This document shows, in pieces, positions 1 to 10,272 of a stretch of DNA of 64,000 nucleotides. The DNA lies in assembly GCA_033439795.1 (NCBI GenBank), contig JAUTDP010000015.1, positions 1,481,625 through 1,545,624 on the forward strand, in the 5' to 3' direction. Under the pieces are notes generated by a model. It did not search any database and was not told the DNA's origin. It saw only the letters and a program-made list of their open reading frames with translations. The position numbers and the translations under genes were made by a program. Numbering within the stretch: position 1 is the first letter of the stretch; the number at the start of each line of letters is the position of its first letter. Source of the DNA: Sordaria brevicollis (taxonomy: Eukaryota; Ascomycota; Sordariomycetes; Sordariales; Sordariaceae).

Positions 1-61
1 AACACATGACGTACAGCACAATCTCCCGCCCTTCGCGGGGGTGGTATGGGATGAGTGACAT
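1..61 (-). CDS. Possible 5' end of a gene running off the window
   Basis: Reading leftward from an ATG at 61, 20 codons are open to the window edge (begins MSLIPYHPREGREIVL). A possible splice donor GTACGT lies near the edge. The same frame stays open well upstream of the ATG without another ATG, so the start is not certain. Too little is visible to name a family. A short conserved first exon of a minus-strand gene is the simplest reading, but chance openness cannot be excluded. Confidence 0.35.
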   Translation of the reverse strand, partial: MSLIPYHPREGREIVLYVMC

Positions 62-1039
62 GACGGCGGCGGCGGCGGTATACAGGTAGTGGTGTTGGGT
101 GTTGTCGTTGTCCTCAGGACCTGGAGCTCGAGACGGAGACGCCCATTCTGTTGATGCCGTGGGCCTTTTTGTCGCCTTGTCGGGGGACGCTTTGATGGTC
201 AAGCGTCTTTTTATTCTTTCGTTGTGATGTTCTTTGTGATGTTCTTTGACGGTGTCGGGAATAAACTGAATCGCGCGGGGTGGGATGAAATTGGGAACCT
301 TGATGGAAAATGGAAATGTCAAGTGGGAATGATTCTTTATGAGCTCTCGTCGGGGAAGGTCGTTGTCTAGGCGGGGAGGGATTCTAATTGCTGGGGATAT
401 TCGTTTGCAACTGACTTTTTGATCGCCAATTTGACTATTAGCAGCTAACGTTGCACCAATTAACACCCAGTGACAGAATAGGAAGTGGCGCTCAATGCCC
501 TATCATCACTCGAAAGGAGCTACAGATGGCCCGTGCGTCCGACGCAAAGAAGAGCATCCGGAGCTCAAATGGGTGACACTGCATTTGAGAACTGCAAGTA
601 TCTTAACAATTTCCCTAACATTTTTTCTCGGAACTATCACATCTCTTCCCGTCAGGTGGAACTTGTCGTATCCAATTCCACTTCTCTCCCAAGTCAACAA
701 TCGCGACAATTCTGAACATCACCGGACCTCCCTCCTCTCACCTATTCGACTATATCCAATGCCTCTATAAACTTCTCTTGTCTATATAACTCATGTAGCA
801 CTCACTATGTGTGCGCTACTGCGCTGCCGGCAAATGGCCCGTCTCCTGGCCATGCAGGAGTAACATCATATTATCAACCTCTACTCTTCCAGTAATATCT
901 GGTTCCGATGCGGATAAAGTCCATGATGTCCAGGCTCAGCGAGGGGGGTCCTGAAGTCGTCTTGTTTTGTCCAGTGGTACCACGACTTCAAAACCCACCC
1001 TCGATCCTCCCGTCCTCTGCGCCTTCTTGAACCAGATCG
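62..1039. other. Intergenic, no supported gene
   Basis: This is the stretch between the possible edge gene and the 3' end of the permease gene. It is mixed-composition DNA with a GGC triplet run near 62-80. Short open frames occur on both strands but show no family signature. I see no RNA gene or repeat here. Confidence 0.5.
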
Positions 1040-2362
1040 TCAGATGCGCCGTCGCACAACAGAAGCGCCACGATATCCAGTCGTCCTCCTCATGTGGGCT
1101 CTCCTCTTCACGGACGCGGCCGAATACCCAGTGCCATTGGTTTGGCTTCCCGGTCCAAAGTCAGGTTGTCCTCCCAAGCTGCCAAAGATATCGCCAATAT
1201 AGTTTGTGGGCTTGATTCCCTCTTGGAACGTCTGCTCCCAGCCCTGCAGGATCCCTCGAACAATCTCGACACCCGCCTTGCCCAGGTTAGCCGCTGCAGT
1301 TGGAAATCCGTCCTGGTCCTCCATCAGGTGCTGATAAGCTGTCACATTCGGCGGTTGTCTGTCAAAGTCGGATCCGGTTCGAATCACCACCACTCGGCCA
1401 AAGTCGACAAGCCCCTGGATGGCTCCGCGGACGAGCACCTCGAGCACGGCATTATCTTCCTGCGCCGTCATGCAGTACTCGCCCGTACCGTTGGTCCAGA
1501 CTGTCGTGACCTTCTCGAAAGCTTCGCTCAGCAATGTTCCCGAGTAAAACACATCGCTCGTCGCCGTGTCGCACTTGACCACGTTTGGCCCTTGTGTAGC
1601 GGCAGCGTACTCGGGCCCGGCCTCCTTGTATTGGGACCGGTACTCTGCTGCCGCCTCCGAATCACTCAGCTCTGCCTTTTGCGCAAACCCATATGCTACG
1701 TCTCGCAATGCATCGTTGACTTCAAACACCTCGGTGCCGTAGAGCGTGGTAGGGTACTCGTTTGGTTCTTCGGTGCCATAGGCAAAGTATCCAGTGCTAA
1801 AGTTGTCGGGTTTCTCGCGAGCATCCAGCTCGTACTGCAGAGCGACCTGGATGACGAAGCGTGAGAGCGCAACACCGCCAAGTGTCGAATACTTGGGATT
1901 GACACCTGCAATGCCCCCAACGACAAAATATGTCTGGCGGAGATCAAACTTGTTGGACAGCACCAATGCCATAGCACTTGCTGCCGCGTTGATCTCGCCC
2001 TCTCCAGCCGTCAGCTGGCATACAGAGCTGTCCGCTGTGCACTGCACCTGAGGGTACAGCATGGACAAACCGGGCACGTCAATCTTGTTGTCGGTCAAGT
2101 TTCCGGTTCCCGATTCCACCATGCTCCTCTTCCAAGCTTCCGTCTCGGGCTCAAACTAGACCGAGCTCAAGTTAGCATGGGCGTCCTGTTTGACAAGCTA
2201 CAACTCTCAACTCACCATGCTCATGATAAACATTTTGGGTGTTATTTTCCCTGTATTTTCTCCTGTATGATTCACATCGCGAGGGATCACCGCAGCCGAA
2301 GCTGGGTCGAGGTGGTAGAGCAACTGCAGGGCAACACTTGCCCAGCACCCGAGATGCCGCAT
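1040..2362 (-). CDS. Purine nucleoside permease (NUP family), 2 exons
   Basis: Exons are 2216-2362 and 1040-2155; the intron 2156-2215 has GTGAGT at its start and CTAG at its end, phase 0. The product is 420 residues. It has a hydrophobic N-terminus, then the PKMFIMSM/FEPETEAW stretch typical of fungal and bacterial purine nucleoside permeases, then GEGEINAAAS and FVVGGIAGVNP, the glycine-rich nucleoside-binding core shared with the phosphorylase fold. Such proteins are implicated in purine nucleoside uptake, possibly as a secreted or surface binding component, since true membrane helices are few. An upstream ATG at 2434 in the same frame would add 24 residues. I chose 2362 because it gives a compact signal-like start. 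The C-terminal tail is Arg-rich. Assignment is by recalled family motifs. Confidence 0.85.
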
Positions 2363-3318
2363 GGTGATCGAGACTGAACCAAGAGAGAGAAGAGAGGCGA
2401 AATGAAATGTCTGGAGAAGGCAGGTAAATCTCATGCTCAACGAACAAAAAGAGTGTTGTCCGCCTTATCACTTATGCCACTGCCAGGTTTTGCGCAAGCT
2501 CAAGCTTGACTGGAGATTGTCGATCATCAGTCCCGATGCGACAGCGGCTGAGCTTATCAAGCATGGTCTGAGAAGATCCGAATGCAAGGCGTCCTTACTA
2601 AACCATGCGTCTGAAATCTCGGAATCGCTTCTTATTCACCAGAGGCGTACTCAGTTACACACCTGAGTCTGCCCTGCATGATGACCGCTTCTGCCTCAGC
2701 AGCCACACACACACACACACAGCTCATCTGTGCATACCTCGCTGCTCGCCTCAAGCTCGACACCAAAACTCCCGCCCAGGTGTTGGACTGACTCGGCTTG
2801 AATCCAAGCTACAGCCAGGCGGTGAGCGACGACACGGAACTGACGGACTAATCCCGGCTCTCCGGCTCGTGCCCGGGAACTAGTTCATGCGGATCAGCCA
2901 GGATTTTCCGGGAACGGACCCGATGGCGCGGAAATCGATCGCAAAATGATCGGCGAAGAAACCGGGATGATGCCTACTTTTCCATCAAGGGAACTTCCCG
3001 GTTGTCGATAAATGCGGCTCGTGGGCAAGTGTCAGAACACCAACAAGTGAACTCCACGATAATGCCTTGAGCTCCGGTTACATTCCTTGTTCTTATTTGT
3101 TCGGAATCTCGAAAGCTTTTTCCAGCATCTGCCCTTCCACGCCGTTTTGTGATGGCTGGAAAAGTGCTTCACGCCATTACTCTCATTCCCGCATTGTTCA
3201 ACAACACCCGGGTTTCACGACCTTGCTCTGTTTGGCCCAAGAACAGTGTCTTTCTCACTCGTCCTAAAGTCTGGACTTGGCTTGAGAAATTCAGAACTAA
3301 CAACATCAGCTCAGCAAG
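2363..3318. other. Intergenic with a (CA)9 microsatellite
   Basis: This is the upstream region of the permease gene and the 3' flank of the GH79 gene. A (CA)9 tract lies at 2704-2721. No coding frame with family features, and no tRNA or inverted repeat, is evident. Confidence 0.5.
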
Positions 3319-4900
3319 TCATTGAAGATACACCAACAGCGCTTCAGTCGCCTTGACCGAAAAGGTAGTCTGGCCACCAACAACAGACGTCGACTCAAAC
3401 ATCTCCGTCCCGCTCATGGCACAAGATCCGTTCTCAAACTGCTGTCCTCCAAACGACGGAGGACTTCCCTGATCCACTCTAGACGTCGCGCTCGCCGCTG
3501 TCAGCCTCTTGGCCCTAATCGATGACAACGATGACCCCAAGCCCGTCAACGTAAACGACTGGCTAGTCCTCGTCCCGCTACCAGCATAATAGCCGGAATT
3601 GTACAAGAGCACTCTCAAGGGAACCCCCTTCGAATCGAACGTGGCATAGGCCGCGTAGTTAGTCGACCCGGTGTCCAAAGCCGTCAAGTGACTCGCACCG
3701 GCCATCAACGCCACCGCCGCGTACGCTCCGTAGTACGGTGCTCCCATGCTGTACCGGCCCCAGAAGCAGTACTGGCAATTGCCGACGGTGCCGTGGTGGA
3801 AGTAGGTTCGAGAGATGTTGCTGTAGGTGGCCCGGAGGGCGTAGTCCATGGTCCATAGCGCCGCGCCGAAGGTGGGTGAGACGCCAGCTGCTCCGCCGCC
3901 GGATACTGGAAGGAAGAATAACCAGTTTAGGTAATCTTTTTCTGAGGCGAAGGGGCTGCGCTACATACCCGAGTTCGTCTCCCCCAAGACGTACTCCTTC
4001 CCAATTGCCCTCGCCGCAGCCACATCCGCGTCAAAAGTACGGATATTCTTCGCGACATTCGAATGTGTCATGAGGCTCTGGATGGTTCCGCCGGGATAGT
4101 TATGATGGGCGTAGTGTCGGACATACTGCCTCGCCGTCGCGTTCTCGGTCGCGATCAGCTGCGCGGCTCCCCATTTCGGCGGCGCATCATTCCAGTTCCC
4201 CGCCTGTATTATGTTAGTTTTTCCCACAGCACTGCCCACGCGAATGTTCCAGTTATTCTGCGATGCGGCGTCTGTGGCTGGGGTCCAGTTAACTCCTGAG
4301 GTGATGGGTTGCTTGTCTTTAACCCAGTCTTTTTTTGTGTTCCTTCGTCAGCAACTGCCCATTTTTGCTTTCTTAGGCCAAAGATGAATGCGTCTCACAC
4401 TCAGGTTCATTCCCCAACTCAACCGCCAACAAACTCTTTCCTACCTCCGCAACCGCCACTTTCGCTGCGGCAATCGTATTATCAATATTATTTTTCCCGC
4501 GATTCAACCCAACCACCACCCTACCCTCATATTGTCCCGCCAGCGTCATAAACTTGGGCCCAAACGTCAACGTCGCCGGTGCATCTTTCGGGTCTGCGAC
4601 AGAGTACACGACGTATGCGGAAGTCTTGGCGTCGTACTGCGCCCGGTCTTGTGTGGTTCCGCCGATGCGGATGGGCGGCCAGGTTCCGGTTAAGGATTTC
4701 CAGTTGGAAAGGCATTGTTGAGTGGCGGTTACGTTGGTGAAGTAGGAGGGGAAGGCGAAGAATTCGAAGGAGATACCGATTGGGGATGGGTCGAGAGGGG
4801 CGTAGGCGAGGCCGTTTGTGCCGACTTTGGGGGGGAGGGTGAAAGTTATTGCGCTGGCGGTCGCCGTTAGGCAGAGGGTTGTGAGGAGTGGTGTCTTCAT
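3319..4900 (-). CDS. GH79 family beta-glucuronidase-like glycosidase, 3 exons
   Basis: Exons are 4399-4900, 3969-4328 and 3319-3905, joined in phase 1 at both introns (GTGAGA..AAAG, 70 bp; GTATGT..CCAG, 63 bp), giving 482 residues. The first 18 or so residues form a signal peptide (MKTPLLTTLCLTATASA). The expected retaining-glycosidase glutamates are visible: ELGNEPE near residue 165 (acid/base) and LGETNS near residue 284 (nucleophile). GH79 enzymes of ascomycetes remove glucuronic or 4-O-methyl-glucuronic acid from arabinogalactan and related cell-wall glycans, so a secreted plant-wall-degrading role is inferred. A C-terminal beta-sandwich domain is expected and the last 150 residues are consistent with it. 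No frameshift or stop is seen. Confidence 0.88.
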
Positions 4901-5532
4901 GATTGGTAACAGTTGTCGACATTCATGAGCTGCAGTGTTTTCATGGGCGTTAAGTCACATGAGGTATCTGGGGAACTACGTCTATTGTACTTGATCGAGT
5001 GATCACGATATTCGAAGATCAAGCTCGGTCTCGGACACCACGCGACCGAACCGAACCGAACTGAGGCACTGACGAACTTTGGTGCTTTAACCGGCCGGAT
5101 GCGACGCAACGCAAATTTTCCATCTCTCACGAAAGAGTACCAGGACGATCATCCCCTTGGTTGTACAATACGAGTGGCATAACATCTTTTCGCTATGCTT
5201 GGCACTGGACGCGTAAGGGTACTATACTTTCTGTGTTCGAGTCAAGACATTCTGCACGTTTATTGTCACCTTGCCCCAGGTTTTCCTGTAACATCGTTAC
5301 TCTCCTTATTGAAATTTCCTACTCTATATGCTTTGCTAGCACTTCTGACTTTGCAATGTCTTTCAGGCGTTCGGGTACGAGTCACTCGGTAGGTAGACAG
5401 TTACTTGGCAGGTTTCTTACGTCTTCAAGAAGATTCTTCATTATGCTTCTGGCAGATGCTGTTTGTCTAACCTCTTATCATCCTCATATTCTATCAACCC
5501 TCTTCCTCATTTTCTTTGAGAATACCTACCTA
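4901..5532. other. Intergenic, no supported gene
   Basis: This is the shared upstream region of the GH79 gene and downstream region of the orphan gene. Plus-strand open frames that enter the next gene are antisense shadows. There is a short CGAACCGAACCGAACTG repeat near 5044-5060. Confidence 0.5.
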
Positions 5533-6429
5533 TCAGACCGACTGCACAGCAAACCCCTCCACAGCCTCCAACAACCTCACCAACTCCCCCCTCAACTCCC
5601 TCCCCCTCGTCAGCGGTCCTTCACACTCGTCATTCACATTCTCCGGCGACAACTGCCTCAAATCCACCTTCGCCTTCTCAACCGAATACCCGGCACCTTC
5701 CTCACTCGCCACCGCAATTCCCTCCTTCTCCACCGCCACCACCATCTCCTCCATCCTCTTCCTCCTCACCAAAAACTCCCGAAAAAGCTCACAAACCTTT
5801 TCATCACATTCCCTAATCTCTCGACAATACGCCACAGCCCTTTGCAGCTGCGTTTCACGCGTCAATAGGAACGCTTGCTCGGTCGAGACATCGTCGGCAG
5901 CGAGGGCGAAGTCTATGAACAGTCTCTCCATTACCTTTGACCCTTCCACCACCGCGTTATCAATAACCACGATATGAGAACGAATCTCGTCTGCCACTTT
6001 TAATAAAGCAGCCTTGGCTTGTTTGAGAGACTCAAGTGTTGCAATGTCCGTCATGGCTCCCTCCAGGGCTACGAGGTCGGAGTCGTCAACATCTCGGGAG
6101 CGGGACGTGGCAGGCTGGCTAGAGGAAGGAATAATTAGAGACAGGGGGTGATGTTCGTGTGTTACAACGAGAGACGGGCATTCGTGAAAACTTAAGTCTA
6201 AATCTTCCGCGGAGTGGAACCTGTAGAGGCGGCAGGGGGTGGCTTGTTTGTAGGCCACGCAAACGCCGTCGCTGTTAGTCAGGTGGTGGGTGGGGCATGG
6301 GGTAAACTGGTGGGTTGGGTAAGAGTTGGTTATGAAGTCGGCTTCTGAGGAGGGTCTGGCGGGGATGTTAGAGGCGGTGCGGAACGAGGCCGTGGGGGAG
6401 GAGAAGTGGAGGAGGTTGATTTGACACAT
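5533..6429 (-). CDS. Orphan protein, intronless, 298 residues
   Basis: A single uninterrupted frame starts at an ATG at 6429 (MCQINLLHFSSP). The first 110 residues are Ser/His/Cys-rich with no obvious fold. From about residue 115 the protein becomes strongly helical and charged (leucine and glutamate rich), consistent with a coiled coil up to the C-terminus. I do not recognise the family and see no catalytic motif, signal peptide or membrane segment. The long clean frame with ordinary codon use supports a real gene. Confidence 0.6.
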   Translation of the reverse strand: MCQINLLHFSSPTASFRTASNIPARPSSEADFITNSYPTHQFTPCPTHHLTNSDGVCVAYKQATPCRLYRFHSAEDLDLSFHECPSLVVTHEHHPLSLIIPSSSQPATSRSRDVDDSDLVALEGAMTDIATLESLKQAKAALLKVADEIRSHIVVIDNAVVEGSKVMERLFIDFALAADDVSTEQAFLLTRETQLQRAVAYCREIRECDEKVCELFREFLVRRKRMEEMVVAVEKEGIAVASEEGAGYSVEKAKVDLRQLSPENVNDECEGPLTRGRELRGELVRLLEAVEGFAVQSV

Positions 6430-7836
6430 TGCGTCGATGGGTGTGTGTGTTGTTTTGGTTTTGCAAACCGCTTACTGTTGTTTGGGAATGTTGAGTCTGG
6501 TTGTATTGCGCTTGGTATGTGGTAAGTCTGTTCTTTCTTGTTGTGAAGTGATTGGCGATCATGATGTGGAAGGAAGGCTGACATGCTGAGAAGACTTCCG
6601 ACGCATATATATAATTTTGGTTGTATGCGGTCCATCATAGTCTGCTGTTTGAACAGCATCCCTAAACATTTGGCGGATTGGTGCACCATCACAAACACGA
6701 CGGCCCTTGTCGTGGGTCTTGCTCTTGTTATTCTGGTCTCTCCGTCCTGGAAAACTCCCGATCCAGTCGGTCCAGTTCCTGTTCACCGTTATTTGTTCTT
6801 TCTCTGGCGGGTTTGTTTCCCGGGGAAGAGATCCGAAGATACCAGTGGAATACAATCCTTATTCTTCTTTGGCTCTTGAGAGAAGCCCTTTGTTAGGGAT
6901 ATGGCTTCCGAGTTCCGGGCATTGTTCGGCTCCAGTTTGATGAGCTAGCTCTTGGTTGTAGTACACGGGCTGTGCAGATAGGCCAGGGCCCGGGTAACTT
7001 CCCTTGGTAAGCCATTAGAGTGGGTTGAGAACAATCGCATTTTTCTGGAAGATCTCGGAACACTTTCTTTGTGAGGGATCCGGCTTCCGAGTCCCGACTA
7101 TTGTTCCTATCTTCTCTTATTCTCGAATGGACCGCGCTGCTTCTATCGCAGCATAACCGGGTTAGGAATTCCCGACTGCATTACAGTAGAACCTCCTTTA
7201 CCGCAATTACCAACAGATTAGCCCTGCTTCTGATATTACGTTGGCACAGAAGTTAAGGTCTCATAGATTACTTCCCACGCGGTGGCTCTCGTGCCGATTC
7301 CAGTATGCCCAGGAAGCCAGCCAACACAGAAGCACCGCTTTCATTTCCCCAGATTTCGTGAAGCTTCTCGGCACTTGATGTCGCTACCATTGTTAATATC
7401 GCGGTTTGGATGGCGTCGTATGCCAACAATATCAAGGCAATCTCCTACTGGCTTCCCCCAAACTTTGTGCTTTTATCCGGCGGTCACTAATCGGTTACTG
7501 CTGCCCTGGTTGTCTTTAGCCGCTTGGTTGGGAGATTGAGAATACCACGTGCTTGGAAGCAATATGCAACACATATAGCGTAGATTCCGGTCATGATGAT
7601 GGGCCGTTGCGAAAAGACACATATAAGTCTGGCGGCCTTCCTTCTTAGGTTTTTGGGCGGACATGACTGTTTCTTCCAGGTTGTCGACCCCAGGCATCAA
7701 CGTATTAGATATTGGGAAGCGCTATTCTTCTTAGTCCCTGGATTTGGAGTTCTATTTCACCCGCGAACAGACATCGAACCGACGGCGAAGACCCATCCAT
7801 CCCCGAATCTCACGAAGAGACAACAAGCAGGACAAA
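6430..7836. other. Intergenic promoter region of the LPMO gene
   Basis: This is the divergent region between the orphan gene (-) and the LPMO gene (+). Two similar segments near 6893-6930 and 7071-7108 share GGCTTCCGAGTYCCG followed by an ATTGTTC-like stretch, spaced about 177 bp. They could be an old duplication or regulatory sites. No other gene is supported. Confidence 0.45.
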
Positions 7837-9262
7837 ATGAAGCTCAGCACTGCTCTACTGGTGTTTGCCTCAGCTGTTGAGGGGCACTGTGAGTTTCATC
7901 CGTCTTCTTATCACACCTACCCTTGTTTATGTAATCAAATGAAAGTGCCTCCAAAGCATTCAATGGCCCGTAGCAGGAAATGAAGCACGAGGGGAGGAAG
8001 GATTTGGTGTTGCTGGACCATCCCTGGTTTCCAAGTGGAGTGACCAGGGCTCATAAAGCCACTAAATGGGACTTGACCACAACGAAGCCCGCATGGCTCA
8101 GTGGTAGAGCGCATCACTAGTAATGATGAGGTCGTCAGTTCGATTCTGGCTGTGGGCATCTTCTTTTGCTTTTTGCACCTCTTGATCCACCACTTTTTGT
8201 CCATCCGTCATGTTTGCCTTTTTATGCGGAATCGTGGATGTTGGGTCTCTTTTTGGACAACATCAGGAGATCGAGATAGAGTGCTGGAGAAACGGAATGT
8301 TGGGAAGGGGCGTCCTATCCATCGGTGATACTTTGGAAGCTCTTGCCCAATATCTGAAAGCTCTTTCTCCGAAATGTGTAGCGCACATCGAGAGGTTGGC
8401 CACGACCTAGATTGGCAAACTCAACACGAAGTGGCAAGTCGAAGAGATCGATTGGCCTTCCAATCGTTAAGTTACGATTCTCTTCCTTTGTTACTTTCTT
8501 GCGAACCATGATCCCTGTATCCCTTGAAATTTGGGCAACCAGACTGACTGACATCAAACAGACACCTTCCCAAGCGTCGGCAACTCAGCCGACTGGCAAT
8601 ACGTCCGGACCACCGCCAATTTCCAAAGCAACGGACCAGTCCCCAGCATCAACAGCGATGCCATCCGGTGCTACGAGCGCGACGCCGGCAGAGGCGCTCC
8701 CGGGATCCTCAACGTGACCGCCGGCCAGACGCTCAACTACAATGCGAAGGCGTCCATCTCTCACCCGGGGCCCATGGCCGTTTACATCGCCAAGGTTCCA
8801 GCCGGCCAGACGGCCGCGACGTGGGACGGGAAGGGTAAAGTCTGGAGCAAGATCTACCAGGACCATCCGACTCTTGGTCAAAGCATGACCTGGCCTTCGC
8901 AAGGTGCGTCCCCCTCTTCCTTTTTGATCCATTTTCCACATCACATCGCCATCTAACGCCTACCTGCACATCTAGGTAAACAATCCATCGGTGTCAAGAT
9001 CCCCCAGTGCCTCCAGAACGGTGATTATCTCCTGAGAGCTGAGCATATCGGCTTGCACAGCGCTAGCTCAGCGGGCGGTGCTCAGTTTTATGTTAGCTGT
9101 GCCCAGATCTCGGTCAGCGGAGGCAGCGGAACTTTCAGCCCGCGTAACCAGGTCTCCTTCCCTGGTGCGTATCAGGCGACGGATCCGGGGATCATGATCA
9201 ATATCTACTATCCGATTCCGAAGAGTTATACACCACCGGGACCGGCTGTTGAGAGCTGTTAG
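7837..9262 (+). CDS. AA9 lytic polysaccharide monooxygenase, 3 exons
   Basis: Exons are 7837-7888, 8562-8903 and 8976-9262; both junctions are phase 1 and introns start GTGAGT and GTGCGT. The product is 226 residues. A 16-residue signal peptide (ends AVEG) exposes a mature N-terminal His, the copper-binding His1 of AA9 enzymes. Mature numbering shows the second copper ligand His69 (ISHPGPM), second-sphere His139 and Gln152, and axial Tyr154 (AQFYVSC). Cys38, Cys127, Cys156 and Cys210 fit the usual AA9 disulphides. There is no carbohydrate-binding module, and the protein ends after the catalytic domain. The enzyme would cleave cellulose or related glucans oxidatively outside the cell. The codon for His1 is the last whole codon before intron 1, which is unusually long (673 bp) and contains a tRNA gene on the same strand. 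Confidence 0.93.
8087..8158 (+). tRNA. tRNA-Thr (anticodon AGT), inside an LPMO intron
   Basis: A full cloverleaf can be drawn. The acceptor pairs GCCCGCA with TGTGGGC. The D arm is GCTC/GAGC. The anticodon arm CATCA-CTAGTAA-TGATG reads anticodon AGT. The T arm is GTCAG-TTCGATT-CTGGC, and the discriminator is A. There is no tRNA intron. T-rich sequence from 8161 (TTCTTTTGCTTTTT) provides a Pol III terminator. It lies about 200 bp into intron 1 of the AA9 gene, in the same orientation. Confidence 0.93.
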
Positions 9263-9716
9263 GGAATGAGTGAGGGCTTGGGTCTCGGCTGTTGGTGAAG
9301 ATAAAAAGGGGAAGGTTGAATGGAGGGTTGGTGTCAAGGCGGTAGAGGACTGGACGGGTACAAAGGGGGAAGGAGACTATGAACAAAGGAATGAAGAAAG
9401 AGAAACAAAGCTTGAGATGTCGTATACAATTACCGAACAATGCCCTGTGTCAAAGAGAAAGGGAGTGTACTACAGTTGTTGACCGTAGTTATAGCCACCC
9501 ACGACGATGATGTCGATGGGATACCAGCAAGTCTGTTCTCCCCTACATGAGTATTGTTCCTGAACCTAGCTTTCAACAATTGGCGGTTAACTACCGCCCG
9601 GCTAGCTCAATCGGTAGAGCGTGAGACTCTTAAGGAGTATCTCAATTCCCGATGTTCGATAACATCTTCTTTTTTTGGACTTTTCCCTTTGGTGTGTCGG
9701 AGAACTTTTTGTGTCA

Positions 9717-9761
<45 letters not shown>

Positions 9762-10272
9762 CGCTCAGAGATCCACTGCAATGACCCACTTTCCTGTTTG
9801 GCCGAGCGGGATTGATGTGATTGGTCGACGATGCCACTGTATTCTGGTGATCTCGGCCACTGTGACCTAGTTCTGAGACGGACGCCTGTCAGACGGCGGA
9901 AACACACGCCTACATGGAACTGGGAATGCCAACGAAGGGGATGTGATGTATTGAATCACAGAAAAACAACCATCTACCGAATGGTTGAGGAGAGCAACAG
10001 ATTGGCGTGAGTTTTGGCCTTGCGGCAAAGTGTCTAATATTTATGATGTGATTGGGAACTTGCGTGTTGAGTGTCACAGGCCGGCTCGCTGGGCAGGTTC
10101 GGCCGGGCCCCGTGTCCGGAAATCCTGCCGAACGTTGGAGCAAACCGAACCCAGGGGCAGGATAACAAGAAGAGAAGAAGGAAACGTAAAACTGAAAGAA
10201 AAGAACGAGGGAAAGAATTAGAAGGATATCCGCATGACCATTCGATCTTTGGATCGATGCAGCCTCCATGAT
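9263..10272. other. Intergenic with tRNA-Lys relic and 43-nt T run
   Basis: This region lies between the convergent LPMO and rhodopsin-like genes. It holds the deleted tRNA-Lys copy (entered separately), then an uninterrupted T tract at 9719-9761. Open frames through the T tract are artefacts. Confidence 0.6.
9574..9690 (+). pseudogene. Internally deleted tRNA-Lys(CTT) copy with conserved flanks
   Basis: Positions 9596-9640 match the first 45 bases of the intact tRNA-Lys gene at 21436, including the anticodon CTT and the first part of its intron. The sequence then jumps to CTCAATTCCCGAT, which in the intact locus is the 3' flank of the tRNA. The 3' half of the tRNA is therefore missing. The upstream flank (CAACAAT..CGGTTAAC) and the downstream hairpin GATGTT-CGAT-AACATC plus T run are shared with the minus-strand relic near 22.8 kb. 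Confidence 0.85.

Noticed and set aside
1094..1864. 256-codon plus-strand frame over the permease gene
   Set aside because: It is antisense to a convincing nucleoside permease and has no family features of its own.
5161..5868. 235-codon plus-strand frame overlapping the orphan gene
   Set aside because: It is low-complexity Leu/His/Pro text that runs antisense into the minus-strand gene, with no family signal.
9554..9907. Frames containing poly-Phe or poly-Lys
   Set aside because: They are translations of the 43-nt T run and a tRNA relic.
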